This document shows positions 17,309 to 27,136 of a stretch of 64,000 bases of DNA, piece after piece; positions within the stretch are counted from its first letter, which is position 1; each line of letters opens with the position of its first letter. Both the position numbers and the translations under genes were made by a program. This DNA comes from Curtobacterium luteum (GTDB lineage: Bacteria; Actinomycetota; Actinomycetes; Actinomycetales; Microbacteriaceae). The notes under the pieces were generated by a model. The model was not told where the DNA came from and searched no databases. It was given only the letters and a program-made list of their open reading frames with translations. The stretch covers positions 62,001-126,000 of the forward strand of contig NZ_BMOI01000012.1 in assembly GCF_014646995.1 (NCBI RefSeq), written 5' to 3'.

Positions 17309-18612
17309 TGGCCGCACCCGAGGACGACTGGGCCTTCGAGACCCGCCAGATCCGGGCCGGGTTCAAGGCCGACCCGGGCTGGGGCGCGAACGTCCCGCCG
17401 ATCGCGCAGAGCGCCGCGTTCGTCTACCCGTCGGGTGAGGACGCGGCAGCCCGGTTCATGCTCGACGCCCCTGGTCACACCTACTCGCGCGTGAACAACC
17501 CGTCGGCCGCCGCGCTCGAGCGGCGCATCGCGGACCTCGAGGGCGGCGTCGGAGCGCTCGCGCTCGCGTCCGGGCAGGCCGCGACGTCGCTCGCGGTGCT
17601 CGGTGTCGCCCGTGCCGGCGACCACGTCGTGTCGAGCGCGTCGCTGTACGGGGCGACCTACACCCTCTTCGCCTCGACGCTCCGCGACCTCGGCATCACC
17701 TTCACGTTCGTGCAGGACCCGACCGACCTCGACGCGTGGCGGGCCGCGGTCCGTCCCGAGACCCGGGCGTTCTTCGGCGAGTCGATCCCGAACCCCCGCG
17801 GCGACGTCCTCGACTTCGCCGGTGTGGCCGGGGTGGCGCACGAGGCCGGGGTCCCGCTCATCGTCGACAACACCATCGCGACGCCGTGGCTCGTCCGACC
17901 GATCGAGCACGGGGCGGACATCGTCGTGCACTCCGCGACGAAGTACCTCGCCGGACACGGCAGCGCCATCGCCGGCCTGATCGTCGACAGCGGCCGGTTC
18001 GACTGGGCGGCGTACCCGGACAAGTACCCGCAGCTGACGAGCGTCGAGCACTCCGGGTTCGCGGGCACCGACTTCGCCGCGAAGTTCGGACCGCGAGCGT
18101 TCATCCAGCGCACCCGGTCGAAGCTGTCCGCGGACCTCGGACCGGCGATCGCCCCGTTCACCGCGTTCCTCGTGCTGCAGGGCATCCAGACGCTGTCCCT
18201 GCGGATGGAACGGCACGTGTCGAACGCGGCCGCGGTGGCGTCGTGGCTCGACGCGCACGACCAGGTCCTCGGCGTGCACTACGCCGGACTGCCCTCGTCG
18301 CCGTGGCACGCGCTCGCCCAGCGGTACGTGCCGAAGGGGCCGTCGGCGGTGCTCGCGTTCGACCTCGACGGCGGGCTCGAGGCCGGTCGCCGGTTCGTCG
18401 GTGCCCTCGAGCTGTTCGACCACGTCTCGAACATCGGCGACGTCCGGTCGCTCGTGGTCCATCCCGCGTCGACCACGCACGTGCAGATGACCCCGAGCGA
18501 GCGTGCCGCGGCGGGTGTCGGCGAGGGGCTCATCCGCCTGTCGATCGGCCTCGAGCACGTCGACGACGTGCTGGCCGATCTCGAGCGCGGGTTCGCGGCT
18601 GCCCGAGCCTGA
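17308..18612 (+). CDS. O-acetylhomoserine/O-acetylserine sulfhydrylase (MetY-like, PLP enzyme)
   Basis: The 434-residue Cys/Met-metabolism enzyme makes homocysteine (or cysteine) from an O-acetyl amino acid and sulfide. The PLP lysine lies in VHSATKYLAGHG near residue 215, and YSRVNNPSAAALERRIADLEGG near residue 55 is the family signature. The position of DNTIATPWLVRP and the long C-terminal domain (VSNIGDVRSLVVHPASTTH) fit MetY rather than MetB. ATG 17308 overlaps the previous stop by one base, so it is coupled to the flavin monooxygenase. Confidence 0.88.
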   Translation: MAAPEDDWAFETRQIRAGFKADPGWGANVPPIAQSAAFVYPSGEDAAARFMLDAPGHTYSRVNNPSAAALERRIADLEGGVGALALASGQAATSLAVLGVARAGDHVVSSASLYGATYTLFASTLRDLGITFTFVQDPTDLDAWRAAVRPETRAFFGESIPNPRGDVLDFAGVAGVAHEAGVPLIVDNTIATPWLVRPIEHGADIVVHSATKYLAGHGSAIAGLIVDSGRFDWAAYPDKYPQLTSVEHSGFAGTDFAAKFGPRAFIQRTRSKLSADLGPAIAPFTAFLVLQGIQTLSLRMERHVSNAAAVASWLDAHDQVLGVHYAGLPSSPWHALAQRYVPKGPSAVLAFDLDGGLEAGRRFVGALELFDHVSNIGDVRSLVVHPASTTHVQMTPSERAAAGVGEGLIRLSIGLEHVDDVLADLERGFAAARA

Positions 18613-18667
18613 CGCGGAGAGTCGTCACGCGCAGGAACGGGGTCCGGCCGCGGGATAGGTTGGAGCC

Positions 18668-19600
18668 ATGACCTCGCTGGCCGCTCCGACCCGCGTGCGG
18701 GTGCGCGCCCCCGGCAAGATCAACGTGTTCCTGTCGGTCGGCGCGCTGCAGGACGACGGCTACCACGACGTCGCGACGGCCTACCAGGCGGTCTCGCTGT
18801 ACGAGGACGTCACCGCGGAGCCGGCCGACGACTTCTCGGTGACCTTCACCGGTCCGATCGACTCGTCGGGCGTCCCGACGGACGAGTCGAACCTCGCGAT
18901 CCGTGCGGCCCGCCTCGTGGCGGACGCCGCCGGTCACCGCGGCGGGGTCCGTCTCACGATCGACAAGCAGGTCCCGGTCGCGGGCGGCATGGGGGGCGGC
19001 TCGGCGGACGCCGCGGCCACCCTGCTCGCGGTCGACACCCTCTGGGGGACCGCCTTGGGGCGGGACGAACTCCTCCGGCTCGCGGCGCAGCTCGGCGCGG
19101 ACGTGCCGTTCGCGTTCGCCGGCGGGACCGCGGTCGGGACGGGCCGTGGCGACGAGCTCAGCCCCGCGCTCGCGAAGGGCGAGTTCCGGTGGGTGCTGGC
19201 CCTGAGCGACGCCGGGCTGTCGACCCCCGCGGTGTACCGCGCGCTCGACGAGCACCGGGAGCGCTACCGGGCCGACATCGCGCCGGCGCCGACGACCCCG
19301 ACGGTGGACGCGAACGTGCTGCAGGCGCTCCGAGCGGGCGACCCGGACCTCCTCGCGGACTGCCTGCACAACGACCTGCAGACACCGGCCATGCGGTTGC
19401 AGCCGGCCCTCGCCGAGACGCTCGAGATCGGTGAGAAGGCGGGCGCACTGGCCGGGCTCGTGTCCGGGAGTGGACCGACGGTCGCGTTCCTCGTGGCCGA
19501 CCGGGACGCCGCACTCGAGGTGCAGGTCGAACTCAGCGCCGCCGGCATCGTCGCCGTCCGGGCCACGGGGCCGGTACACGGCGCGCGCGTGGTGCACTGA
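18668..19600 (+). CDS. ispE: 4-diphosphocytidyl-2-C-methyl-D-erythritol kinase
   Basis: The 310-residue GHMP kinase phosphorylates CDP-ME in the non-mevalonate isoprenoid pathway. It has [12 protein letters not shown] near residue 14, the ATP loop [18 protein letters not shown] near residue 105 and the C-terminal [16 protein letters not shown] 18668 is preceded by TAGGTT and exactly six bases. The gene is separated from rsmA by the sulfur pair and two other genes, a small departure from the compact rsmA-ispE order seen in many relatives. Confidence 0.95.
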   Translation: MTSLAAPTRVRVRAPGKINVFLSVGALQDDGYHDVATAYQAVSLYEDVTAEPADDFSVTFTGPIDSSGVPTDESNLAIRAARLVADAAGHRGGVRLTIDKQVPVAGGMGGGSADAAATLLAVDTLWGTALGRDELLRLAAQLGADVPFAFAGGTAVGTGRGDELSPALAKGEFRWVLALSDAGLSTPAVYRALDEHRERYRADIAPAPTTPTVDANVLQALRAGDPDLLADCLHNDLQTPAMRLQPALAETLEIGEKAGALAGLVSGSGPTVAFLVADRDAALEVQVELSAAGIVAVRATGPVHGARVVH

Positions 19601-19664
19601 ACCGAGACGCGGCGCGCCCGGTGTCCGCCTCGGTGCCGTGCTCGGGTGCGACGCGGGTCCGGGC

Positions 19665-21302
19665 TCAGCTGCGGCGGAACTCGGTGATGACGACCTCGCC
19701 GGTCTTCCAGTGCCGCACGGCCGTGAAGCCGTGCTCCGCCAGCACCTGGGTCGTCTCCGGCTGGATGTTGCGCGCCTTCGGGGTCCCGCCGACGAACCAC
19801 ACGGTGTCGATGTCCGCGAGCCGGCTCGGGATGGTCGACGAGAGGTCGCCGTTCTGGTTCCAGAGCACGCCGGACGCGGCGCCGTCCTTCCGCACGGCGA
19901 GGTCCGTCATGCCCGCGAACGCGGACGGGTACGCCACGCGGATGATGTCCGCCGTGGTGCCGGGGTGCCCGTAGACGCTGCCGAACACCACGCCTTCGTC
20001 GCTGTCGCGGTGCTTCGCGCGCTCCGAGCTGATGATCGACGACGCCACCGACCACGTCGAGTCCTGCTTCGAGCGGGGTGTCTTGACGACGACCGCGGTC
20101 GGGACGGAGAGCACCAGAGCGGCGACGAGCGCGCCGCCGAGCAGCGCCCGGCGCCGGATGACGGTGATGCCGAGGGCGATGAGCATCGCCACGAACGGCA
20201 GGCTGAGACTGGCGTACTTCGGCGTGTAGAGGTGACGACCCAACGCGGTCGCGACCAGCAGGGCCAGGGTCGGGAGCACCACGAGCGGCAGGGCGACGCG
20301 CACGGCCTGCGCCCGGAACAGCGACCGGACGGTGGGTGATGCGCGGTGCGCGGCGACGAGGGCCCATGCGACCCCGAGGACCATGAGCGCCCAGGCCACG
20401 GCGGCGTAGACGTCGACGCCGCCGAACCACGCGGTCGAGAAGACCTGCGGGAAGGTGCGGTCGCCGATCGGTCCCAGCCACGCGACCTGCTTCGACTGGC
20501 TGGCGACGGCAGCCACGAACGGGGTCACCGCGACGAGGACGACCGCCGAGACGATCGCCCACCGGAGCAGCGAGCCACCGGGGACGAGGGCGCGGACGGT
20601 CGGGTCGGACCGACGCGCCCGACGATCAGCGGCCATCGTCCAGAGGAACGTGACGGCGTGCGCGGCGACGGCGAGCGCGAGGTAGACGTTGAAGGTGATC
20701 GCGACGACGGCCAGCAGCCCGTACGCGACCCACCAGTGCAGGCTCCGTCCGGATCGGGATCGACGGACCGCGGTCAGGCCGACGAGCGTCAGGCACACCG
20801 CGAAGGTGGTGATCGTGGCGTAGGAACGGCCTTCGCTGCCCGCCCACTGCACCCGCGGCAGCGCCAGGAACACGAGGCCGGCGGCGATGCCGAAGCGCCG
20901 TCCGCCGAGCCGACGGCCGAGCGCGACGACGAGACCGGCTGCGATCCCGACGGCGAGTGCGCTGGGGAACCGGAGCGTGAACGGGGTGTACCCCACGAGC
21001 CAGAACCAGGCGTGCACGAGCGCGTAGTACAGCCCGTGCACGGCGTCGACGTTGTGGAGCTCCGCCCAGAGCTGCGGCCACGACCGTTGGGCGCTGGTCA
21101 CGGTGGCGGCCTCGTCGTACCAGAGCGACGGGACCCAGGCGAAGGCGGCGGCGACGAGCGTCCCGATCGCGCCGACGGTGAGCTCCGGCGTCCGGACGAC
21201 CGCGACGCGTACGCCGCTCGGGACCGCACGCAGACGCTCCCGGACCGTGACGGGGCTCAGGCCGGGCTGCACCATGATGGTGTCGGTACGGGGGGAGCTC
21301 AC
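19665..21302 (-). CDS. Membrane glycosyltransferase, GT39/ArnT-like (PMT_2)
   Basis: The 545-residue protein has about ten to twelve membrane spans and a first-loop acidic motif, SLWYDEAATV, near residue 50, like GT-C enzymes that use polyprenyl-phosphate sugars. A periplasmic C-terminal domain of about 130 residues follows the last span. GTG 21302 is chosen because TACCGT lies seven bases before it; an internal ATG lies nine codons downstream. It is convergent with ispE and divergent from the HTH-TOBE gene. Donor and acceptor are unknown. Confidence 0.8.
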   Translation of the reverse strand: MSSPRTDTIMVQPGLSPVTVRERLRAVPSGVRVAVVRTPELTVGAIGTLVAAAFAWVPSLWYDEAATVTSAQRSWPQLWAELHNVDAVHGLYYALVHAWFWLVGYTPFTLRFPSALAVGIAAGLVVALGRRLGGRRFGIAAGLVFLALPRVQWAGSEGRSYATITTFAVCLTLVGLTAVRRSRSGRSLHWWVAYGLLAVVAITFNVYLALAVAAHAVTFLWTMAADRRARRSDPTVRALVPGGSLLRWAIVSAVVLVAVTPFVAAVASQSKQVAWLGPIGDRTFPQVFSTAWFGGVDVYAAVAWALMVLGVAWALVAAHRASPTVRSLFRAQAVRVALPLVVLPTLALLVATALGRHLYTPKYASLSLPFVAMLIALGITVIRRRALLGGALVAALVLSVPTAVVVKTPRSKQDSTWSVASSIISSERAKHRDSDEGVVFGSVYGHPGTTADIIRVAYPSAFAGMTDLAVRKDGAASGVLWNQNGDLSSTIPSRLADIDTVWFVGGTPKARNIQPETTQVLAEHGFTAVRHWKTGEVVITEFRRS

Positions 21303-21411
21303 GTCCTGCACGGTAGCCGCAGCGTCTGGACGACCGCCGGGGTGGACCGTGCCGTCCACTGAGAGTTCACATGCTCGTCGGGTGCCGGGGTACGGACTAT
21401 CGTCAGGCACC

Positions 21412-21831
21412 ATGACGATGCTCCGGATCCGCGACGCGGCGACGTACCTCGGGGTGAGCGACGACACCGTCCGGCGCCTGGTCGACGGCGGCACCTTCAC
21501 ACGGCACGACGACGAGGCCGGTCGAGCGGTGGTGGACGGCCGGGAGCTCGCCGACCACGCCCGGCAGCGCGGCGCGCAGCTCGGGGACCCCTCGGGCGTC
21601 CGGAGCTCCGCCCGCAACCGGTTCGTGGGCATCGTGACGGACCTGGTCGTCGACGGCGTGATGGCGCAGGTCGAACTGCAGAGCGGGCCGCACCGCGTGG
21701 TGTCGCTCATGAGTGCCGAGGCGGTGCGGGACCTCGGACTCGAGGTCGGCGCCGTGGCCGTGGCGTCGGTGAAGGCGACGATGGTCTCGGTCGAGGTGCC
21801 CGGCCCGGACGCCACGGCGGTGCGCGAGTGA
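21412..21831 (+). CDS. HTH and TOBE/Mop domain protein, likely molybdate-responsive
   Basis: The 139-residue protein joins an excisionase/MerR-like helix-turn-helix (residues 5-25, IRDAATYLGVSDDTVRRLVDGG) to a Mop/TOBE domain (residues 68-135, SARNRFVGIVTDLVVDGVMAQVEL), which in related proteins binds molybdate. It heads the molybdenum operon, so it may sense molybdate or regulate uptake. ATG 21412 has TATCGT eight bases upstream. The end overlaps the next gene's GTG by four bases. Confidence 0.8.
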   Translation: MTMLRIRDAATYLGVSDDTVRRLVDGGTFTRHDDEAGRAVVDGRELADHARQRGAQLGDPSGVRSSARNRFVGIVTDLVVDGVMAQVELQSGPHRVVSLMSAEAVRDLGLEVGAVAVASVKATMVSVEVPGPDATAVRE

Positions 21832-22895
21832 CGACGCCGTCGGTCCGTCGGGCGCTGACCGCGCGGGCGGCCGCGCTGCAGGGCGCCGGCGACCGCGCGC
21901 TCGAGGCACTGGCGCGGGCGCGGGTCCTCGTGGTCGGCGCCGGTGGGCTCGGCGCCCCGGTCCTGCAGTACCTCGCGGGCGCCGGACTCGGTCGGGTGAC
22001 GGTGGTGGACCACGACGTCGTCGACCCGTCGAACCTCGCCCGGCAGGTGTTGTTCGGGCTCGCGGACGTCGGGCGCCCGAAGGCCGAGGTGGCGGCGGAG
22101 CGCCTCCGTGCGGTGGACCCGGAGCTCGAGGTCGTCGCGGTCACCGGCTGGTTCGACCCCGCACAGGTCGCAGGGCACGACGTCGTGGTCGACGCGGCCG
22201 ACAGCGTCGTCGTGACCCGGGCCGTCTCGGACGCGTGCGCCGCGGCGGGCGTCCCGTTCGTCTGGGGCACGGTCCTCGGCTACGACGGGCAGGTGTCGGT
22301 GTTCCACGACGCCGGACCGGAGCCGGTGGACTTCCACGACCTCCACCCGGACGTCCTCCCCGACGAGGGCTCGTGCGCGGTCGACGGCGTGCTCCCGGCA
22401 CTCTGCGGCGCGGTCGGCTCGGTGATGGCGGCGCAGGTGACCGCGATCGTCGCGGGCCTCGGCGAGCCGCTGCTCGGCCGGGTCCTCACGGTCGACGCCC
22501 GGCGGTGGCGGTGGACCGAGAGCCCGCTGCGGCGCGGGCCGGACTCCCGACGGCCGGTCGCCCCCGCTGAGGCCGAGCCGGAGACGATCGCCCCGTCCGC
22601 CCTCGCCGCGGCGCTTGCCGCCGACCCGTCCGTCCCGGCGTCCCTCGTCCTCGTCGACGTCCGCACCCCGGAGGAACGGGCGTCGGGCGTCATCGTCGGC
22701 AGCATCCCACCGGAGGACCTGCAGCCCGACGCCCGCACCGTCGTGGCGGTCTGCGCGAGCGGCCGCCGCGCCACCGCCTGGGCACGGACGCTCGACCGAC
22801 CGGTCGTGGTCCTCGACGGCGGGATCGCCGCCTGGCGCGCCGAGGGCCACCCGACGGTGCCGGATCCCGCAGATGCGGATACGCTGTCCCGGTGA
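21828..22895 (+). CDS. moeB: MoeB/ThiF-type adenylyltransferase fused to a rhodanese domain (MoeZ-like)
   Basis: The 355-residue protein activates a sulfur-carrier C terminus (such as MoaD) by adenylation and may supply sulfur through its rhodanese part. VVGAGGLGAPVLQYLAGAGLGRV near residue 30 is the ATP loop, and SNLARQVLF near residue 65 is the conserved Arg/Gln segment. The rhodanese domain spans residues 255-345 with active Cys in VAVCASGRRA. The two zinc CxxC pairs of classical MoeB are missing (DLHP stands where the first pair is expected), while the conserved SCAVDGV cysteine remains. GTGA overlaps join it to both neighbours. Confidence 0.85.
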   Translation: MTTPSVRRALTARAAALQGAGDRALEALARARVLVVGAGGLGAPVLQYLAGAGLGRVTVVDHDVVDPSNLARQVLFGLADVGRPKAEVAAERLRAVDPELEVVAVTGWFDPAQVAGHDVVVDAADSVVVTRAVSDACAAAGVPFVWGTVLGYDGQVSVFHDAGPEPVDFHDLHPDVLPDEGSCAVDGVLPALCGAVGSVMAAQVTAIVAGLGEPLLGRVLTVDARRWRWTESPLRRGPDSRRPVAPAEAEPETIAPSALAAALAADPSVPASLVLVDVRTPEERASGVIVGSIPPEDLQPDARTVVAVCASGRRATAWARTLDRPVVVLDGGIAAWRAEGHPTVPDPADADTLSR

Positions 22896-23701
22896 AGACG
22901 CCTTTGCGGAAATCCCGGTTGGTCATCCTCGCGATCGGGGCCGTGACGGCGCTCGCGCTCACCGGGTGTTCGACGCAGGCCGCCCCGGCCGCGAGCAGTA
23001 CGGCGTCCGCGACCGGCGGGGCACTGACCGGGAAGATCACGGTCTTCGCCGCCGCCTCGCTCCAGAAGACCTTCACGACGCTCGGTGACCGCTTCGAGCA
23101 ACAGCACCCCGGCACCTCGATCGCGTTCTCGTTCGCGGGCTCGAGCGACCTCGTGACGCAGATCGAGAACGGCGCTCCCGCCGACGTGTTCGCCTCCGCC
23201 GACGAGGCGAACATGGGCAAGCTCGCCCGGACGGACCTCGCCTCCGGGTCCCCGCGCGACTTCGCGACGAACGAGCTCGAGATCGCGGTCGCACCCGGCA
23301 ACCCCGAGCGGGTCAGCGGGTTCGACGACCTCACCCGCACGGGCCTCCAGGTCGTGACGTGCGCCACCCCGGTGCCGTGCGGAGCGGCGACGGCGAAGGT
23401 CGAGCGTGCCACGGGTGTGGACCTGCGTCCGGTCAGCGAGGAGCAGTCGGTCACGGACGTCCTCGGCAAGGTCGAGTCCGGCCAGGCGGACGCCGGGCTC
23501 GTCTACGTCACCGACGTCGAGGGGGCCGGCGGGAAGGTCGACGGGGTCCGCTTCGACGAGGCCGCGAAGGCGGTGAACACCTACCCGATCGGCGTGCTGC
23601 GGCAGTCCGCGGACCCCGCGCTCGCGTCCGCGTTCACCGCGTACGTCCTGTCCGACGCGGGGCAGCGGGTGCTCGCCGACGCCGGCTTCGGGAAGCCCTG
23701 A
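22892..23701 (+). CDS. modA: Molybdate ABC transporter substrate-binding lipoprotein
   Basis: The 269-residue lipoprotein captures molybdate outside the membrane. The signal peptide ends in a lipobox, LTGC, with Cys near residue 26, then a Ser/Ala-rich linker. The mature part has VFAAASLQKTFTTLG and FAGSSDLVTQIENGAPADVFASAD, signatures of ModA, and a C-terminal TYPIGVLRQS. GTG 22892 overlaps the moeB stop. It forms one transcription unit with modB and modC. Confidence 0.93.
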   Translation: MKTPLRKSRLVILAIGAVTALALTGCSTQAAPAASSTASATGGALTGKITVFAAASLQKTFTTLGDRFEQQHPGTSIAFSFAGSSDLVTQIENGAPADVFASADEANMGKLARTDLASGSPRDFATNELEIAVAPGNPERVSGFDDLTRTGLQVVTCATPVPCGAATAKVERATGVDLRPVSEEQSVTDVLGKVESGQADAGLVYVTDVEGAGGKVDGVRFDEAAKAVNTYPIGVLRQSADPALASAFTAYVLSDAGQRVLADAGFGKP

Positions 23702-23704
23702 GCG

Positions 23705-24559
23705 GTGCGCGGCGACCGGCCACGGCCCGCCGACCGGGCCTGGCCCGCTGACCGGGCCTGGCCCGCCGACCGGCCGGTCCGACGTCCCGTGCCGTGGTGG
23801 CTCCCCGTCCCCGCGGCCCTCGGCGGCCTCTTCGTCGTCGTGCCCGTGCTCGCGATGGTGGGCCGCGTCGACTGGGGGTCGTTCGTCGCGCTCGTGACGT
23901 TGCCCGCTTCCCGCAGCGCCCTCGGGCTGAGCCTCGGTACGGCCGCCGCGACGACCGGGATCGCGTTCGTCCTCGGCTACCCGCTCGCCGTCCTGTTCGC
24001 CCGGTCGACGTCCCGGTGGACCGGCGCCGCCCGGGCGGTCGTGCTGCTGCCCCTCGTGCTGCCGCCCGTCGTCGGCGGACTGGCGCTCCTCGCGGCGTTC
24101 GGGCGCCTCGGGCCCGTCGGGGCGTTCCTCGACGAACACGGGCTGCGGATCGCCTTCACCACGACCGCGGTCGTCATCGCGCAGACGTTCGTCTCGATGC
24201 CGTTCCTGGTGTCCTCCGTCGAGGGCGCCCTCCGCGTCGGTGGTGACCGGTACGAACGGGTGGCGGCGACGCTCGGCGCCGGTCCGACCCGGACGTTCCT
24301 GACCGTCACCACCCCGCGGGTCCTCCCCGGCATCGTGTCCGGGCTCGTCCTCTGCTTCGCCCGTGCGCTCGGCGAGTTCGGAGCCACCCTCACGTTCGCG
24401 GGCAGCCTGCAGGGCGTCACGAGGACCCTGCCGCTCGAGATCTACCTGCAGCGTGAGATCGACCCCGACACCGCGGTCGCGCTGTCGCTCGTGCTCGTCG
24501 TCGTCGCCGTCGTCGTGATCGGGGTGTCGTCGGTGCGGCGCCGGAGCGTGCTCGCATGA
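23705..24559 (+). CDS. modB: Molybdate ABC transporter permease
   Basis: The 284-residue inner-membrane permease has about six spans and the EAA loop near residue 180 ([26 protein letters not shown]). The N terminus carries a near-perfect double hexapeptide, AWPADR, from an 18-bp tandem repeat around 23740-23775, ahead of the first span; this is not part of the usual family and may be slippage-derived. GTG 23705 lies three bases after the modA stop, and the end overlaps modC (ATGA). Confidence 0.92.
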   Translation: MRGDRPRPADRAWPADRAWPADRPVRRPVPWWLPVPAALGGLFVVVPVLAMVGRVDWGSFVALVTLPASRSALGLSLGTAAATTGIAFVLGYPLAVLFARSTSRWTGAARAVVLLPLVLPPVVGGLALLAAFGRLGPVGAFLDEHGLRIAFTTTAVVIAQTFVSMPFLVSSVEGALRVGGDRYERVAATLGAGPTRTFLTVTTPRVLPGIVSGLVLCFARALGEFGATLTFAGSLQGVTRTLPLEIYLQREIDPDTAVALSLVLVVVAVVVIGVSSVRRRSVLA

Positions 24560-25596
24560 GCGGTCTGGAGGCCCGGATCGTCGTCGACCCGCGGAGCGTC
24601 GACGTCGCGCTCTCGGTCGGGGCCGACGAGTGCGTGGCGCTCATCGGTCCGAACGGCGCCGGCAAGTCGACCGTCGTGGACGTACTCGCGGGGCTCGTCC
24701 GTCCGGACGGCGGCAGCGTCGTCGTCGACGGCCGCACGCTCGCCGGCGACGGGCGCGCCGTCCCGACCCACCGCCGACGCACCGGCCTGGTCGCGCAGCG
24801 CCCCGACCTCTTCCCGCACCGGTCCGTGCTCGCGAACGTCGCCTTCGGTCCGCGCGCGGCCGGTGCGTCCGGCCGGGAGGCCCGTGGCCGCGCCCGTGAG
24901 GCGCTGGCCGCCGTCGGGGCGGTCGCGCTGGCGGACCGCGCGCCGGGGACGCTCTCGGGTGGACAGGCGCAGCGGGTCGCGATCGCCCGCGCCCTCGCCA
25001 CCGACCCGGCGGTGCTCCTCCTCGACGAGCCGACATCGGCGCTCGACGTCACCGCACGGCAGGAGGTCCGGGCCGCGCTCGCGGCGGCGTCCGCCGGTCG
25101 TCCGACGCTGCTCGTGTCGCACGATCCCGTCGAGGTCGCGGCGCTCGCCGACCGCGTCGTCGTGCTCGAGGCCGGTCGGGTCGTCGAGCAGGGCACCCCG
25201 GCCGAGGTGCTCGGTCGTCCCCGCAGCGCCTTCGCGGCCCGGTTCTCGGGGCTGGTGACCGTGTCGGGGACGGCGACGACGGGTGGGGTGGTGACCGCCG
25301 AGGGTGGTGAGCTGTCGGCGGCGGCGCACACCGTGCCTCCCGGCCGGGCCGCGCTCGCCGCGTACCACCCGACGGCCGCGTGCCTGACGCGGGACGACGA
25401 CGGAGCCGGGCGGCGCGTGGACGCGGTCGAACCGCGGGACGGCCTGGTCCGCGTCCGGGCCGGGGAGCTCGTCGCCGACGTCACCCTGACCCGCTTCGCC
25501 GCACTCGGGTTGGCGATCGGCGACACCTGCCGCATCTCGGTCCCGGCGGACGAGGTGGTGGTCTACGAGCCGGGGGGTGGGAGGATCGGGGGATGA
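24556..25596 (+). CDS. modC: Molybdate ABC transporter ATP-binding protein
   Basis: The 346-residue ATPase powers ModB. Walker A is GPNGAGKST near residue 33, the signature is LSGGQAQR near 130, Walker B is [13 protein letters not shown] near 150, and the switch His lies in LVSHDP. A C-terminal TOBE region from about residue 230 could bind molybdate for feedback. The N terminus is compact. Its ATG overlaps the modB TGA, and its own TGA overlaps the antiporter ATG, so four genes are translationally chained. Confidence 0.93.
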   Translation: MSGLEARIVVDPRSVDVALSVGADECVALIGPNGAGKSTVVDVLAGLVRPDGGSVVVDGRTLAGDGRAVPTHRRRTGLVAQRPDLFPHRSVLANVAFGPRAAGASGREARGRAREALAAVGAVALADRAPGTLSGGQAQRVAIARALATDPAVLLLDEPTSALDVTARQEVRAALAAASAGRPTLLVSHDPVEVAALADRVVVLEAGRVVEQGTPAEVLGRPRSAFAARFSGLVTVSGTATTGGVVTAEGGELSAAAHTVPPGRAALAAYHPTAACLTRDDDGAGRRVDAVEPRDGLVRVRAGELVADVTLTRFAALGLAIGDTCRISVPADEVVVYEPGGGRIGG

Positions 25597-26762
25597 CCTC
25601 CTGGATCGGCAAGGCCTGGCCCGTGGGGGTCCCCATCGTCGCAGCGGTCGTGCTGGCGCTGTCGTTCGGTCGGCACGACCTCGGGACCGTGGTCGTCGTG
25701 CTCGTCGCGGTCGTGCTCGCGGCGACGGTCCTCGCAGCCGTGCACCACGCGGAGGTCGTCGCGCACCGCGTGGGGGAGCCGTTCGGGTCGCTCGTGCTCG
25801 CGGTCGCCGTCACGATCATCGAGGTGGCGCTCATCATCGCGCTGTCGAGCTCGGGCGGCGCGAAGGCCGAGACCCTCGCCCGGGACACGGTGTTCTCCGC
25901 GATGATGATCACCATGAACGGACTCGTCGGGTTGGCGATCCTCATCGGGACGATCCGGCACCACACCGTGCGGTTCAACCAGGAGGGGGCCTCGGCGGCG
26001 ACGATGACGGTCGCGGCCCTCGCGGTCCTGACCCTCGTGCTGCCGACCTTCACCACCGGCACCGACAACGCCTCGTTCACGGGCGTGCAGCTCGTGTTCG
26101 TGGCGATCGCGTCCCTCGCGCTGTACGGGTTGTTCGTGTTCACGCAGACGATCGCGCACCGGGACTTCTTCCTGCCGGTCGGCCGCGGGTCGGCCGGGTC
26201 GGGGCCGGCCGGGTCGGGGCCGGCCGGGTCGGGGCCGGCCGGTCACGGGTCGGCTGCGGGTCCGGCGTCGGTCCCGAACGAGACCGCGCACGCCGCCACC
26301 CCGACCGGACGCCAGACGCTCGTGTCGCTCGGGTTGCTGCTGCTCGCGCTCGTCGCGGTGGTCGGGCTCGCCAAGGTCGAGTCGCCCGCCATCGAGGCGG
26401 GGGTCGCAGCGGTCGGCTTCCCGCCGTCGTTCGTCGGTGTCGTGATCGCGCTGCTCATCCTGCTGCCCGAGGGCATCGCGGCGTCGAAGGCGGCGGCCCG
26501 GGACCGGATCCAGACGAGCCTCAACCTGGCGATGGGGTCGGCGATGGCGTCGATCGGCCTGACGATCCCGTCCATCGCCGTGGCATCCCTGTTCATGCCC
26601 GGGACGCTGCTGCTCGGCCTCGGATCGGCGCAGATCGTGCTGCTGGCGCTCACGATCGTCGCCGCGGTGCTGACCGTGCTCCCGGGGCGCGCGACACGGC
26701 TGCAGGGCGGGGTGCACCTGGTGGTCTTCGCCGCGTTCATCGTGCTGTCGATCGCGCCGTAG
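25593..26762 (+). CDS. Ca2+(cation)/H+ antiporter, ChaA/CaCA family
   Basis: The 389-residue protein has about eleven spans in two inverted halves, each with an acidic helix: GEPFGSLVLAVAVTIIEVALII near residue 60 and GFPPSFVGVVIALLILLPEGIAA near residue 280. These are the cation-binding repeats of the CaCA family. The central cytoplasmic loop holds three exact 15-bp repeats (26196-26240) encoding GSGPA units. ATG 25593 overlaps the modC stop, so it is co-translated with molybdate uptake genes, an unusual partner. Substrate may be Ca2+, Na+ or K+. Confidence 0.83.
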   Translation: MTSWIGKAWPVGVPIVAAVVLALSFGRHDLGTVVVVLVAVVLAATVLAAVHHAEVVAHRVGEPFGSLVLAVAVTIIEVALIIALSSSGGAKAETLARDTVFSAMMITMNGLVGLAILIGTIRHHTVRFNQEGASAATMTVAALAVLTLVLPTFTTGTDNASFTGVQLVFVAIASLALYGLFVFTQTIAHRDFFLPVGRGSAGSGPAGSGPAGSGPAGHGSAAGPASVPNETAHAATPTGRQTLVSLGLLLLALVAVVGLAKVESPAIEAGVAAVGFPPSFVGVVIALLILLPEGIAASKAAARDRIQTSLNLAMGSAMASIGLTIPSIAVASLFMPGTLLLGLGSAQIVLLALTIVAAVLTVLPGRATRLQGGVHLVVFAAFIVLSIAP

Positions 26763-26875
26763 GGCCGCGTGGGCGTGGGCGTGGGCGGGGCCGTTGCGCG
26801 GGAGGCCTGGTGGTCCCGGGCGTCCCCCTGTTGGTGCCGGGCGCAGCCCGGTGGTCCCGGCGAACGCGGTCCCCG

Positions 26876-27136
26876 TCAGCCCCCGGCGAAGGGCGGCATG
26901 ACGTCGACCGTGCCGACCCCGACGAGCGAGGTCGCACGGTCCCTCGTGCTCACGCCGTCGACCAGGTAGGAGCACCGCTCCACCAGCGCCGACCACCGCT
27001 CCGGGTCCGCCGCCTCGATCCCGGCCAGCGCCGCGTCGAGCGAGGCCACGTCCATCGCGTCGACGTCGACCGCGACCTCGTCCGTGCCCACCGCGGCCCG
27101 AGCCGCCGCGAAGAACCGCACCGTCGTCACCGTCAT
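26876..27136 (-). CDS. moaD: MoaD/ThiS family sulfur carrier (molybdopterin synthase small subunit)
   Basis: The 86-residue ubiquitin-like protein carries sulfur as a C-terminal thiocarboxylate to the dithiolene of molybdopterin. It starts TVRFFAAARAAVG, as in MoaD, and ends in PPFAGG with the required Gly-Gly. ATG 27136 overlaps the moaA stop by four bases and has GGGG just upstream. It is convergent with the antiporter; the 113 bp between them show no gene. The large subunit MoaE is not in the window. Confidence 0.88.
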   Translation of the reverse strand: MTVTTVRFFAAARAAVGTDEVAVDVDAMDVASLDAALAGIEAADPERWSALVERCSYLVDGVSTRDRATSLVGVGTVDVMPPFAGG

